In this document: in pieces, positions 43,001-49,111 of the stretch
Position numbering within the stretch: position 1 is the first letter of the stretch
Layout of the letters: each line of letters begins with the position of its first letter
DNA from: Chania multitudinisentens RB-25
GTDB lineage: Bacteria; Pseudomonadota; Gammaproteobacteria; Enterobacterales; Enterobacteriaceae
Length of the DNA stretch: 64,000 nucleotides
Assembly: GCF_000520015.2 (NCBI RefSeq)
Contig: NZ_CP007044.2
Location: 1,860,001 to 1,924,000, forward strand
Direction of reading: 5' to 3'
Notes under the pieces: model-generated
What the model was told of the DNA's origin: nothing
The model's input: the letters and a program-made list of their open reading frames with translations, nothing else
The model's database searches: none
Translations under genes and position numbers: made by a program

Positions 43001-44774
43001 GGCCGATGTAACCTTGAGCGGCGACAACAGCGCCTATGTCGGCACCTTTACCACACAGGCGGGAACAACCCTGACGGCCACCTCAGGCGATAATCTCGGC
43101 CAAGCCTCGGTGCTGAATGCGGGTAGCCTGGTACTCAATACGGCAGGTTACTGGGATTTGACCACGCCCATCAGCGGCAGCGGTAGCCTGGTGAAACAGG
43201 GCAACGGCACGATCCATATCGGTAACAACCTAGTGAGTGCCGGGGTGACGACGGTGCAGTCGGGTGCGTTGCTGGTTGGGAGTGCGCCAGTGAATGCTGC
43301 CACAGTGCAGGCGTTCGCCCTGCCGACGGTCTTTGCCTCTGTCAGCAGTGCCACACTGACCAGCGATGTGATGGTGCAAGCCACCGGGACGTTTGGCGGT
43401 GACGGCCAGGTTATCGGCAATGTGACCAACGCCGGGAACCTGGTGGTTGGGCGTGCGGCGACCGGGAACAACTACAGCGATTTCATCATCAACGGTAACT
43501 ACATCGGCAACGGTGGGAATATCGCTTTGAACAGTGTGCTGGGTGGGGATGATTCCGCAACCGACAGACTGGTGGTGACGGGGAATACGTCTGGCACCAG
43601 CACGGTGACCGTCAGCAATATCGGCGGTGAAGGGGCGAAGAACATCAACGGTATCCAGGTCATTAACGTCGGCGGCACGTCGGCGGGGGTGTTTACCCTG
43701 AATGGCCGGGCCCAGGCCGGGGTGTTGGAATACTTCCTTTATCAGGGTACGCCAACGACCCCTGGCGATGGTAACTGGTATTTACGCTCCAATTATCAGG
43801 ACAATGTGGTGACCTACACCCCGGAATCAGGGGGGGTTATTGCTAACATCGCGGCAGCAAACACGCTGTTCAATACTCGACTGGAAGATTTGCACGGGGG
43901 GGATGCCCGTGATACCGGCGACCTGAGCGGCGCGGAACCCCGGTCCAGCCTGTGGCTGCGTCAGGTGGGGTCGCGCAACAAGTTTGAGGATGCGTCCGGT
44001 CAGTTGTCCAACAGCAGCAGCCGTTATGTGGCGCAGTTGGGGGGCGAAGTATTTGATACGTCGTTGACCGGGCAGGATCGTCTGGGGGTCGGCGTGATGG
44101 CCGGTTATGGCCGCGCCTGGGGGAGCTCGGATTCAAGAGAAACCCACTATCAGGCCGATAACAGCCTGACGGGGTATACAGTGGGGATGTACGGTACCTG
44201 GTATGCAAACGCGGCGGAGCGCCATAGCCCGTATGTGCACGGTTGGTTGCAGTATGAATGGTTCAAGGCCAGCGTGAGCAGCAATGCCTACGACAGTGGA
44301 AATTATCATCTGCGCGGCGTGAGCACCTCGCTGGAAGGCGGTTATCCCGTTGAAATTTACCATGGAGAGGAGAACCAGACCTATATTACTCCGCAGGCAC
44401 AACTGACGCTGAACGGTGCGAAGATGAGCGACCTGTACAACAACGGTTCGCGGGTACAACAGAGCGGCAATAACAACCTGCAAACGCGGCTGGGTGCTAA
44501 ATTGTCGAATGACACGCTGATGGGGAAAGAGAAGTCACGCATTCTAACGACCTATCTGGATCTGAACTGGATCCATAATACCCGCCTGCCGGGAGTGACC
44601 TCAGACGATCAGGGAGTACAGCAGACCGGTAGCCGGCATCTGGTTGAGGTTAAAGTAGGAGCGGAAGGTCAGGTGAGCAAAAACTTCAGCGTTTGGGGCA
44701 ACCTGACGCAGCAGATAGGGCAGAAGGGGTACGATGACAAGGCCGCAATGCTGGGGGTGAAATACACGTTCTAA
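31023..44774 (+). CDS. Giant repeat-containing autotransporter adhesin (4583 residues)
   Basis: A type Va autotransporter. The N-terminus is an extended signal peptide region (MNKVYRVIWSTTLQVWAVVS, then ELVSAHKKS) and a hydrophobic signal ending LLAGGGQALA near residue 78. The first part of the passenger (about 80-330) is extremely glycine-rich. The rest is a parallel beta-helix made of autotransporter-associated repeats (such as SNTYTGSTSVNNGTLNLGSN). Residues about 740-3417 are built from 632-residue tandem repeats. The C-terminal barrel, about 275 residues starting near SSLWLRQVGSRNKFEDASGQ, ends with the membrane-insertion residue Phe (GVKYTF). It should be displayed on the surface as a very long adhesin or biofilm factor. 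No protease active site or cleavage motif is obvious. A ribosome-binding site AAAGGAAAACG precedes the ATG. Confidence 0.95.
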   Translation: MNKVYRVIWSTTLQVWAVVSELVSAHKKSVVAGSNQLQTRVTKTRVKTERPLLSPLALSLSCTFLLAGGGQALAVDIISGGGKGGNNQTLTNGAGGLGGIAGGGGGSGGNGAAGSGGNGATSSIAAQPGGTVSGGGAGGSIAVGTPDLSFGGGGGGSGNTAVGAGGAGGRGLVNNSFLSNTGTITGTNGGNVPAPGSGGGGGGGGALILSGLPDSFVNTGTITGGNGGNQTVASYAGGGGGGGSGLTLIDDITIINQGIIRGGDGGASAISYTGGGGAGVFLFNGGTLDNQTNGQITGGASGTTSTLRGDGGSAVLSNRGDITNSGTITGGATAGSGYAGSGITANGGSILNSLGANVVGGNGVASGGGSGISLVNDGGATLTNLGSISGGTGTGGGVGVTVTSNNNTVINAGNISGTSGANAVTLNGNNNILQLQTGYNFVGNIVASGSGNIFNLGGDTNASFDVTQIGIATNKFRGFNQYQKTGDSLWILTGTNTNATPWTIFQGILSISNDLSLGSSLGILTLAGGTLMTTADVTSSRSTQLTSADDTFDVATGTKLTLGGSISGVGSMNKTGSGILALSAANTYTGNTTINEGILQGAGTNAFANSSAVNINSGTTLDLNNFAQIANNLTGMGNVTLGTATLTVNNAVDTIFSGIISGSGNLSKTGLATLNLNVSNTYTGSTSVNNGTLNLGSNDALGQTSTLNTAANTNTNFNGYSQTVGGLNNIGTITQGSGSVLESGLLTNTGIIDLAGGTLTLLAGGTSTAIGGLTGAGTLNVNGGDLALSAANGGLSASTHIASGASVTQSAANALGTSAVEVDGTLNLTAADTLANVLSGAGVINTEAAISLSGSNSFSGTQSINAGGTLSISTADNLGTSVASVDLTDATAQLLLDGFTGNLANALSGVAGSTVQLLNASGTTLTGANSGFAGLFDLTGNSTLTVAQNTQLGGGSVSIGSGSTLAFDGFAGGALTALNNALNGAGNWVLRNSNISLAGNSNATAFSGLLDINTDASLTLDSASTLNTATVLNVNDGSSTLNISNNGVFTLNNALTGAGQVNVDTANNAFNFGAGVGSVFTGNVTLNNASFSLAGTNASALVGAGLTLNSGSDTTVGVAGTPSTETLQSLTLNGGTLNFIGGAPLSVAESTIDTQSLTANSGTINVMGGGSWENTLPVVPPNLSILEQNRGTTAMQLINADTASGAENLTLMIDGVAVTPQGVVSAINQNTVHVADATYNYQLSNTNSANASGLYLNYGLNALNLLQDNADALVIATEADLDANRELTAQLTGAGGIVFDASNGALTVTNSQNSYTGSTTVSGGNVLLGSNAALGATSLLTVASGASFNTNDFSQTVGALTNLGTVILNTGALTSGLLTNSGAIDLAGGILTLSSGGTSTGIGGLAGAGMLNVNGGDLALSAANGGLSASTHIASGASVTQSAANALGTSAVEVDGTLNLTAADTLANVLSGAGVINTEAAISLSGSNSFSGTQSINAGGTLSISTADNLGTSVASVDLTDATAQLLLDGFTGNLANALSGVAGSTVQFLNASGTTLTGANSGFAGLFDLMGNSTLTVAQNTQLGAGSVSIGSGSTLAFDGFAGGALTALNNALSGAGNWVLRNSNITLAGNSNATAFSGLLDINTDASLTLDGASTLNAATVLNVNDGSSTLNISNNGAFTLNNALSGAGQVNVDTANNAFNFGAGVGSAFTGNVTLNNASFLLAGTNASALAGAGLTLNSGSDTTVGVAGTPSTETLQSLTLNGGTLNFIGGAPLSVAESTIDTQSLTANSGTINVMGGGSWENTLPVVPPNLSILEQNRGTTAMQLINADTASGAENLTLMIDGVAVTPQGVVSAINQNTVHVADATYNYQLSNTNSANASGLYLNYGLNALNLLQDNADALVIATEADLDANRELTAQLTGAGGIVFDASNGALTVTNSQNSYTGSTTVSGGNVLLGSNAALGATSLLTVASGASFNTNDFSQTVGALTNLGTVILNTGALTSGLLTNSGAIDLAGGILTLSSGGTSTGIGGLAGAGMLNVNGGDLALSAANGGLSASTHIASGASVTQSAANALGTSAVEVDGTLNLTAADTLANVLSGAGVINTEAAISLSGSNSFSGTQSINAGGTLSISTADNLGTSVASVDLTDATAQLLLDGFTGNLANALSGVAGSTVQFLNASGTTLTGANSGFAGLFDLMGNSTLTVAQNTQLGGGSVSIGSGSTLAFDGFAGGALTALNNALNGAGNWVLRNSNISLAGNSNATAFSGLLDINTDASLTLDSASTLNAATVLNVNDGSSTLNISNNGVFTLNNALTGAGQVNVDTANNAFNFGAGVGSVFTGNVTLNNASFSLAGTNASALVGAGLTLNSGSDTTVGVAGTPSTETLQSLTLNGGTLNFIGGAPLSVAESTIDTQSLTANSGTINVMGGGSWENTLPVVPPNLSILEQNRGTTAMQLINADTASGAENLTLMIDGVAVTPQGVVSAINQNTVHVADATYNYQLSNTNSANASGLYLNYGLNALNLLQDNADALVIATEADLDANRELTAQLTGAGGIVFDASNGALTVTNSQNSYTGSTTVSGGNVLLGSNAALGATSLLTVASGASFNTNDFSQTVGALTNLGTVILNTGALTSGLLTNSGAIDLAGGILTLSSGGTSTGIGGLAGAGMLNVNGGDLALSAANGGLSASTHIASGASVTQSAANALGTSAVEVDGTLNLTAADTLANVLSGAGVINTEAAISLSGSNSFSGTQSINAGGALSISTADNLGTSVASVVLTDATAQLLLDGFTGNLANALSGVAGSTVQFLNASGTTLTGANSGFAGLFDLTGNSTLTVAQNTQLGAGSVSIGSGSTLAFDGFAGGALTALNNALSGAGNWVLRNSNITLAGNSNATAFSGLLDINTDASLTLDGASTLNAATVLNVNDGSSTLNISNNGAFTLNNALTGAGQVNVDTANNAFNFGAGVGSAFTGNVTLNNASFLLAGTNASALVGAGLTLNSGSDTTVGVAGTPSTETLQSLTLNGGTLNFIGGAPLSVAESTIDTQSLTANSGTINVMGGGSWENTLPVVPPNLSILEQNRGTTAMQLINADTASGAENLTLMIDGVAVTPQGVVSAINQNTVHVADATYNYQLSNTNSANASGLYLNYGLNALNLLQDNADALVIATEADLDANRELTAQLTGAGGIVFDASNGALTVTNSQNSYTGSTTVSGGNVLLGSNAALGATSLLTVASGASFNTNDFSQTVGALTNLGTVILNTGALTSGLLTNSGAIDLAGGILTLSSGGTSTGIGGLAGAGMLNVNGGDLALSAANGSLSASTHIASGASVTQSAANALGTSAVEVDGTLNLTAADTLANVLSGAGVINTEAAISLSGSNSFSGTQSINAGGALSISTADNLGTSVASVVLTDATSQLIFNGLNGDVANTLSGVANSTITADSGANLSLSGNNSGFGGQFVVTGNSALNVNQNSNLGAGSVTVDSGSQLVFSGLTGTLSNALSGAGDWVLSNQSNVLLNNGNAAAFTGTVSINGESVLSLDSANWFNPAATVDIVTANDTLNISNNGDFTFDNRLLGAGVLNINTNNNLFSFGSNVGGEFTGLVNLQNTQFQLSGSNTTSNSNTVLNLENNSHTSVGDGVQTIGALEMNGGTLIFNNIVDNGGLLTSEGTIIATRIDTTGGGTVSVNLPPNVSPSLEDLSILALDTGAIVVNLVKGAATGTGLELTLSDGSNTPIVENYIAGITNPNSSVVAAMGTFNFGLTTGDLRDGLYVSYSLRSMDLLTTGNDALELVGTASFNGTPNNELFAQITGSGDLAITEADPGSIVVISGTDNTYTGATLVRAGTLQLDVDTALGQTSNLAISSGAVVDINGHTQTVGALNSASDGTLMLNGGALTVNNGGVADGALTGAGSLTLVGGTLAVNNNNTGFSGMTTVDSGATASVTQAQGLGTGNIAVDGTLHLDGTAGGLAAATLGNALQGSGDTVLSNAADVTLSGDNSAYVGTFTTQAGTTLTATSGDNLGQASVLNAGSLVLNTAGYWDLTTPISGSGSLVKQGNGTIHIGNNLVSAGVTTVQSGALLVGSAPVNAATVQAFALPTVFASVSSATLTSDVMVQATGTFGGDGQVIGNVTNAGNLVVGRAATGNNYSDFIINGNYIGNGGNIALNSVLGGDDSATDRLVVTGNTSGTSTVTVSNIGGEGAKNINGIQVINVGGTSAGVFTLNGRAQAGVLEYFLYQGTPTTPGDGNWYLRSNYQDNVVTYTPESGGVIANIAAANTLFNTRLEDLHGGDARDTGDLSGAEPRSSLWLRQVGSRNKFEDASGQLSNSSSRYVAQLGGEVFDTSLTGQDRLGVGVMAGYGRAWGSSDSRETHYQADNSLTGYTVGMYGTWYANAAERHSPYVHGWLQYEWFKASVSSNAYDSGNYHLRGVSTSLEGGYPVEIYHGEENQTYITPQAQLTLNGAKMSDLYNNGSRVQQSGNNNLQTRLGAKLSNDTLMGKEKSRILTTYLDLNWIHNTRLPGVTSDDQGVQQTGSRHLVEVKVGAEGQVSKNFSVWGNLTQQIGQKGYDDKAAMLGVKYTF
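33240..41273 (+). repeat. 1896-bp tandem repeat array in the autotransporter gene (four units plus a partial fifth)
   Basis: Units start at about 33240, 35136, 37032, 38928 and 40824, and the last stops after about 450 bases. The period is exactly 1896 bp (632 codons), so the frame is kept. Units are nearly identical over long stretches. Units 1 and 3 share one set of variants (LGGGSVS, NALNGAGNW, NISLAGN, GVFTLNN, SFSLAG). Units 2 and 4 share another (LGAGSVS, NALSGAGNW, NITLAGN, GAFTLNN, SFLLAG). The array is thus an alternating A-B-A-B arrangement, best explained by duplication of a two-unit block. Unit 1 differs from the others in its first 80 bases. Confidence 0.95.
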
Positions 44775-44792
44775 GCGATGGAGATATGGAGA

Positions 44793-44822
44793 TACTGGCT
44801 GTCTGGAAAGGCAGCCAGTATA
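44793..44822 (+). terminator. Terminator hairpin after the autotransporter gene
   Basis: ATACTGGCTG pairs with CAGCCAGTAT over a ten-base loop, starting 18 bases after the stop codon and followed by ACTTATTC. It is a plausible intrinsic terminator. Confidence 0.75.
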
Positions 44823-44829
44823 CTTATTC

Positions 44830-44912
44830 AGCTTACGAAACCTAGAAGAAATGGTGTCAGCATGCAGCACTCCGCGCTACACCGCTGGATGATACGCTTG
44901 GTGTTCTCTGCC
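44830..44912 (+). pseudogene. IS6-family transposase fragment
   Basis: With one frame change, this stretch reads RNLEEM and then GVSMQHSALHRWMIRLV. That corresponds to the N-terminal helix-turn-helix region of IS6/IS26-type transposases (usually NLEEM..RGV.V.HS...RW). Only about 27 residues remain. It is an inactive relic adjoining a second insertion-sequence relic. Confidence 0.6.
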
Positions 44913-44934
44913 CAAAATTTGCAACAGTGCCCAT

Positions 44935-45087
44935 TTTTTCATGGCCGGGGTGGCTGGTAAGTTCGGCATTCAGTGTTGTTTCAACGGTGGGCTTGGTCAG
45001 CATACAAGAAAATGCATTGAGAGCGGTTTCGGTTTTAAGGCCTTTGGTCATTCCGGTAGCAAGTACCTTAAGTTTCTTTTTGTTCAT
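44935..45087 (-). pseudogene. IS256-family transposase N-terminal fragment
   Basis: The minus strand starts with MNKKKLKVLATGMTKGLKTE, then TALNAFSCMLTKPTVETTLN and AELTSHPGHEK. This is close to the common start of IS256/Mutator-family transposases (MDEKKLKALAAELAKGLKTE and so on). After GHEK the similarity stops because the adjacent DNA belongs to another relic. The ribosome-binding site and start are preserved, but the DDE catalytic domain is missing. Confidence 0.85.
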
Positions 45088-45148
45088 AATTTGCTCGTCT
45101 CCGTTGTCAGGAAAAGCATATTAAGAACAATCAGTTACAAAGCTTAAA

Positions 45149-46063
45149 TTACAGTTTCAACAGTTCGGTAATAGCAATATTAATTTCATCCATTAACTTT
45201 CGGGCCAAAGGTGTCAGACCTTGTTGTTGCTTGTAGGTCAAGATATATTCGGCTGCAGGTAATGTCTCTTTGATGGGAACCATTGATACTATATCTTTAA
45301 TTCTATCTGCCTTGAGTATTGCTTTGGGACCAACAAATAGATATTCCTCATTCAAAACCAATTGTTCGCCAATGCTCATTGAGTCACCATAGACAACAAT
45401 ATCTTTATTGCTTTTACCGTTTGGAAATATGTGTTTTTCTATATTTTTATAATATCCTATTTTTGCATTAGGAAAGTACCATTTGGCACCTCTCAGCTGT
45501 CTTAATGAGCTACTTTTACTCAATGCATGCTCATTTCGAGACATAATACAAAATTCAGCCTTGATTGATTTTTCTATAAAAAAATCACTCATGGATATTT
45601 CAGGAGAAGCTATGCCAAGAAAAAAATCTATTCACCCTAATCGTAAAGAGGTTATTAATTCGGAGAGTTGCCCCTCAACAATGGTAATGGAAGCAGTAGG
45701 ATGTTCCATCTGAAATCTGTTTATTAAAGAAGATATTACGCTAAATGCAGGCAAATGCGAACAGCCAAATACTACAGTGCCTTGTGATAGCTGACTAGCT
45801 TGATGCAATTCATCAACAGCTCTTTCTAAATCATTGAGTATCATATTAACTCTAGGCTCAAAAATACGGCCCATTTTGGTTAATACCATCCCTTGTGCTC
45901 CCCTAGCTAATAAAGTGATGCCTAATATTCTTTCCAACTCTTGAATACTGCGTGTCATAGCTGACTGGGTTTGAAGTAAGGCGTGTGACGCAGTTCTTAT
46001 ACTTCCATATCGTATAATGGCTTGAAAGTTTCTAAGTTGATTAATTTTAGGAAGTTCTTTCAT
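45149..46063 (-). pseudogene. LysR-type regulator gene with an in-frame stop
   Basis: One continuous frame of 304 sense positions is broken by a TGA at 45632-45634. Before it are the LysR DNA-binding domain (INQLRNFQAIIRYGSIRTAS, TQSAMTRSIQELERIL) and the first part of the effector domain. After it the frame resumes without a shift (IDFFLGIASPEISMSDFFIE) to the normal C-terminus. The aligned residue in the homologue at 21442-22350 is Lys (LRSGKLDF). A fragment could restart at ATG 45592 but would lack the DNA-binding part. The truncated N-terminal piece of 143 residues retains the DNA-binding domain and could still bind DNA or act as a dominant competitor; that is speculation. Confidence 0.85.
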
Positions 46064-46343
46064 AGAAACCTATCCACAGTTTTATAACATCATCTATCTT
46101 TTATCTTGGCAAAAATAATACAATATGTAAACAAATAGCAATGTGCTTAATTAGATTCAAGCAGTCGGTTGCAAAAATTTGCGGCAATACCTCTAATTTA
46201 TTGAATATAATGAATAATATGTGGGATTTTTGCGTTTGCTCATGATCAGAACTCTAAGGTTCAAAGTCGTTTCCTCAGTAGTGAGTGCTGGCAAGATCTG
46301 AGGTTGAGCAACCAGCAGGACAATGACCGTTACGGTGAAAAAC

Positions 46344-46733
46344 TTATAACCATTTGTTTTTACTGAGATAGATCGAAATTCCAGTATAAATGGCCAGACA
46401 AAATATCATCCACCCAGCAGAATATGCCCATGTAAAGCGAAACACCTCACTCGAACTATAGGTGCTCCAACTCGCCTCTCGATCATTGAAAATACTGGCA
46501 TTCAACAAAAACCAAGTAAAAGCAGAATAGAATAATATGGTTATATTAATCCACTGTGCTCGCATCTTTCGCATTAAGCCAATGATCAACAATAACGGCA
46601 GCGACATGATTAAGAGATGGTAAGTGATATCTGGCCATGAAATGAATTCGATATATCCTCTCATTGAGTCAGAAGCAAAAAACACTGATAAGCTGGATAT
46701 TGTTTCACTCAATATCAACTGTTCCCCATGCAA
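46344..46733 (-). CDS. Small integral membrane protein of unknown function
   Basis: A 129-residue protein with three or four hydrophobic segments (ITYHLLIMSLPLLLIIGLM, INITILFYSAFTWFLL, AYSAGWMIFCLAIYTGISIY) and basic loops (RKMRAQW). No signal peptide and no known motif. The codon use is AT-rich like the neighbouring cargo. The general shape recalls small immunity or superinfection-exclusion proteins, but no toxin gene is beside it. I do not recognise the family. The start at 46733 lacks a strong ribosome-binding site; ATG codons further in are possible. Confidence 0.55.
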   Translation of the reverse strand: MHGEQLILSETISSLSVFFASDSMRGYIEFISWPDITYHLLIMSLPLLLIIGLMRKMRAQWINITILFYSAFTWFLLNASIFNDREASWSTYSSSEVFRFTWAYSAGWMIFCLAIYTGISIYLSKNKWL

Positions 46734-47130
46734 GAGAGAGTAAAAACTAAAATAACCTTGTACTGTGCCTAAAAAAATATAAGAGAAAATTAATAATTAA
46801 ATTTTTTCCGTAATAAACCTGTAAAATTAAATGGATTGCTTTTTAACGGTTGCCAAATTAAACGGCACAGCCCAGATTCACTTTCTCTACTTATCAGAAT
46901 ATTAACAAGAGACCGCATAAGATATACACTTCTCATCCTGGCAACGCCAGGAGTTGTAAAGAGAATGTAATATGCAGTTAAATTTTACGATACGCAGAAA
47001 ATCAAAGAAATTGAAGTCTACAGGATATAAGCAGGATAGATTGTGACTTTGGAGCAGTATGCTGGCGCGGTAGTGCCCCTCAAGAAGCCATTTATATCGA
47101 CACTTTGAAAGATGAAAAAACAGTCATCAT
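46734..47130. other. AT-rich intergenic region, possible gene relics
   Basis: No complete gene. A short frame at 46972-47046 (MQLNFTIRRKSKKLKSTGYK and on) has a weak ribosome-binding site. The next 110 bases on the plus strand are open as RGSAPQEAIYIDTLKDEKTV, without a start codon. Both may be remnants. This is the boundary where the sequence returns from the AT-rich cargo to the GC-rich ICE backbone. Confidence 0.4.
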
Positions 47131-48645
47131 TCAGGTGTTAGCGCCAATGATATAAGGCAGTAAAAAACGGTCATAAATCTTGGCGTTGACAAAGGCAATG
47201 TAGCTGTGGCCATCGGTCCAGGCTTCCGCGGTGTTTGAACTGCCGATAAGAATATGGAACGCTTTCCTCTCATGGGCCTGTCCCGTGTACCAAGCACGGC
47301 CCCGGTGCACAGTCGGGCGTAGTGATGCAGACACCAGCGCAGGGCGGTCCAGACCCGCCGGGTCTCTTTGTCGAGCGCTTCCTTTTCCGTCAGGAGCTGT
47401 GTACGCTCAATGTAGGCTTCACGCAGGGGCTGAATACAATCAGTGCGGGCAGTGCCGTGGAAGGTCGGTGCTAGAGGGCTGTATTTTTTTGTGTCAACTG
47501 ACGCATATTGGCCTGGATGCGCTCCAGGCTGTCGAGAAAGTCCTGGGCGTGATAACAGCCAAAGCGGGACAGGGCCTGCGGATGGACGACCAGGGCGATC
47601 CCCTGTCGGGCAATGGCTTCCCCTTTGGGCACATCGAACCCGCTCTCGACAACCGTAAACAGCCCGCTGCGCTTGGCACCTGAGCGCTGGCATTTACGCA
47701 AAAAGTCATCTATGGACAGGTGGCGTTTGCCGGGCAACACCGTCACCACCTCCTCTTTGTGGTAAATCTCGGCCAGTCTGGGGTCACTGGCTAGCAGGGC
47801 TCGGGCGTATTTTTCACGGCGGGCTTCAGTCTTGCAGTGTTCACCCTGGTGGGAGGCGATGTCATCGGCCATCTTGCCAAACTGAGGGGCGATACGTTTC
47901 CAGACCGGGCAGGTCTTGCGCAATATCTCGGTGCGGGAGATGTTGAGCCTAATGCCCTGTTTGGAAACAATCAGGCCGCCGGCTCCCCACAGGTGGCTGG
48001 AATCATGACGGACCAGAACCCCCAGGTTGTAAATCGAGACCGCGCCGTCTTCCTTGACGCGATAATATGCCACGGCATCCTCAGCGTCCCATTTCTCCAG
48101 GCGTGGGTCGCGGGATATCTGCCTGCCGTTCAGCGCAACCTGTACCGGGGTGTAGCGTACCAGGTCGCGGATTTCCTGCACCGCTGACAATAACTCGGTT
48201 TCCGTCATCGGCTTATACCACTGGCCGGTGATAACGCAACTGGGGATACCGTCGGCATCAGCCCTCTCATCAAGGTCATAGCTGTAGCCCATGGTGCGGG
48301 TATCGACGGTCATCGTCCAGACCTTCGAACACCGGACGGTACTGGCGTGGGCCATTATCTGACCGCGCCCCAGACGAAAGCGGCCATAGGTGGCATCCCC
48401 TTTCTGATGCGGGGTGCCGAAGCGGCCGAAATAGCGCTATACATCATCTCGGCTGGTAAAGCCATGGCCGTTGTCCTGGCAGGTAAAGCCGTTGTGGGTC
48501 AGGGTGAGCGTGACGTCTGTTGCCTCGGTATCGACGGCGTTCATCAGCAGCTCAATGACGCCTTGCCGATGGAGCCGGCCTGACTGTAGATGATGTGGTG
48601 GATGATTTGTGGTTCAAGTTCAAAGGGTAAGCGTTGTGATGGCAT
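47131..48645 (-). pseudogene. Decayed GHKL/Hsp90-like ATPase gene of the ICE
   Basis: A gene of about 505 codons in pieces. From ATG 48645 (GGAGCAACACC before it) it reads MPSQRLPFELEPQIIHHIIY, SQAGSIGKA. A one-base shift then joins IELLMNAVDTEATDVTLTL, the N-box, and CQDNGHGF, the G1 box. An in-frame TAG at 48437-48439 follows, then RYFGRFGTPHQKGD. The middle is an open frame to 47471, where a run of seven As shifts the frame, and one more shift leads to the end HILIGSSNTAEAWTDGHSYI. At least three frameshifts and one stop make it non-functional. Intact versions occur in SPI-7/PFGI-1 ICEs as an ATP-binding protein of unclear role. Confidence 0.82.
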
Positions 48646-48764
48646 GGTGTTGCTCCGTTAGAAAAAGGGGGAGCGGCTATCGTGCGGGAGTCGGTGGGTA
48701 TCGGCGATAAACAAATCTGCACAGGGGGCAGGAAATTATCGGTAGTCGCTGATGATGGAGAAAG

Positions 48765-48798
48765 TAAATTCCGGTGACGGAGGTCTGTTTGTTTGTGG
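48765..48798 (+). promoter_or_regulatory. Shared ICE upstream element, copy C
   Basis: TAAATTCCGG, ten bases, then CTGTTTGTTTGTGG. It lies 347 bases upstream of the 49112 gene and 94 bases before the ATG of a 56-codon frame at 48859. In the LNSG frame an ATG at 48755 opens a 23-codon frame (MEKVNSGDGGLFVCGG...). Confidence 0.72.
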
Positions 48799-48858
48799 CG
48801 GTCGTCGGGGCTTTTCCGCATGGTGAGCACATCTGTGGATGTTCAGAAGTGAGAAAGA

Positions 48859-49029
48859 ATGATGGCGACAGTTGAAGACGCAAAACAACACATGGAAATG
48901 GCATGGCAGAGTATAACGGCCTGTTTGCAGGTACGCCTGAATACCACCGGTGTGAGGCGGGATGCATTAAATTCCGGCGAGGCGCGCCAGTTTGTTTGTA
49001 GAGGCCCACCCGTCTTTTTCGCACAGTGA
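48859..49029 (+). CDS. Possible small leader protein containing copy D of the shared element
   Basis: A 56-codon frame with AGTGAGAAAGA just upstream of tandem ATGs at 48859 and 48862. It reads MMATVEDAKQHMEMAWQSIT at the start and ALNSGEARQFVCRGPPVFFA near the end; the second half is encoded by the shared 34-bp element D. It ends 82 bases before the traD-operon gene at 49112. It may be a translated leader regulating the operon, or a chance frame. Confidence 0.4.
   Translation: MMATVEDAKQHMEMAWQSITACLQVRLNTTGVRRDALNSGEARQFVCRGPPVFFAQ
48968..49001 (+). promoter_or_regulatory. Shared ICE upstream element, copy D (before the traD operon)
   Basis: TAAATTCCGG, ten bases, then CAGTTTGTTTGTAG. It starts 144 bases upstream of the ATG at 49112. 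Copies C and D are 203 bases apart, and both lie before the same operon. Confidence 0.75.
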
Positions 49030-49111
49030 GCACTTCTGTTGGTCCCAAGGAGTGTTCTCATGTGTATTCTGTGTGATGTTTGTTTGTCTTCAGTCCGTCG
49101 GGAGGTGACCC

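Noticed and set aside
46972..47151. Small frames at the cargo/backbone border as genes
   Set aside because: Weak start signals, no start codon for the second frame, and no recognisable family.
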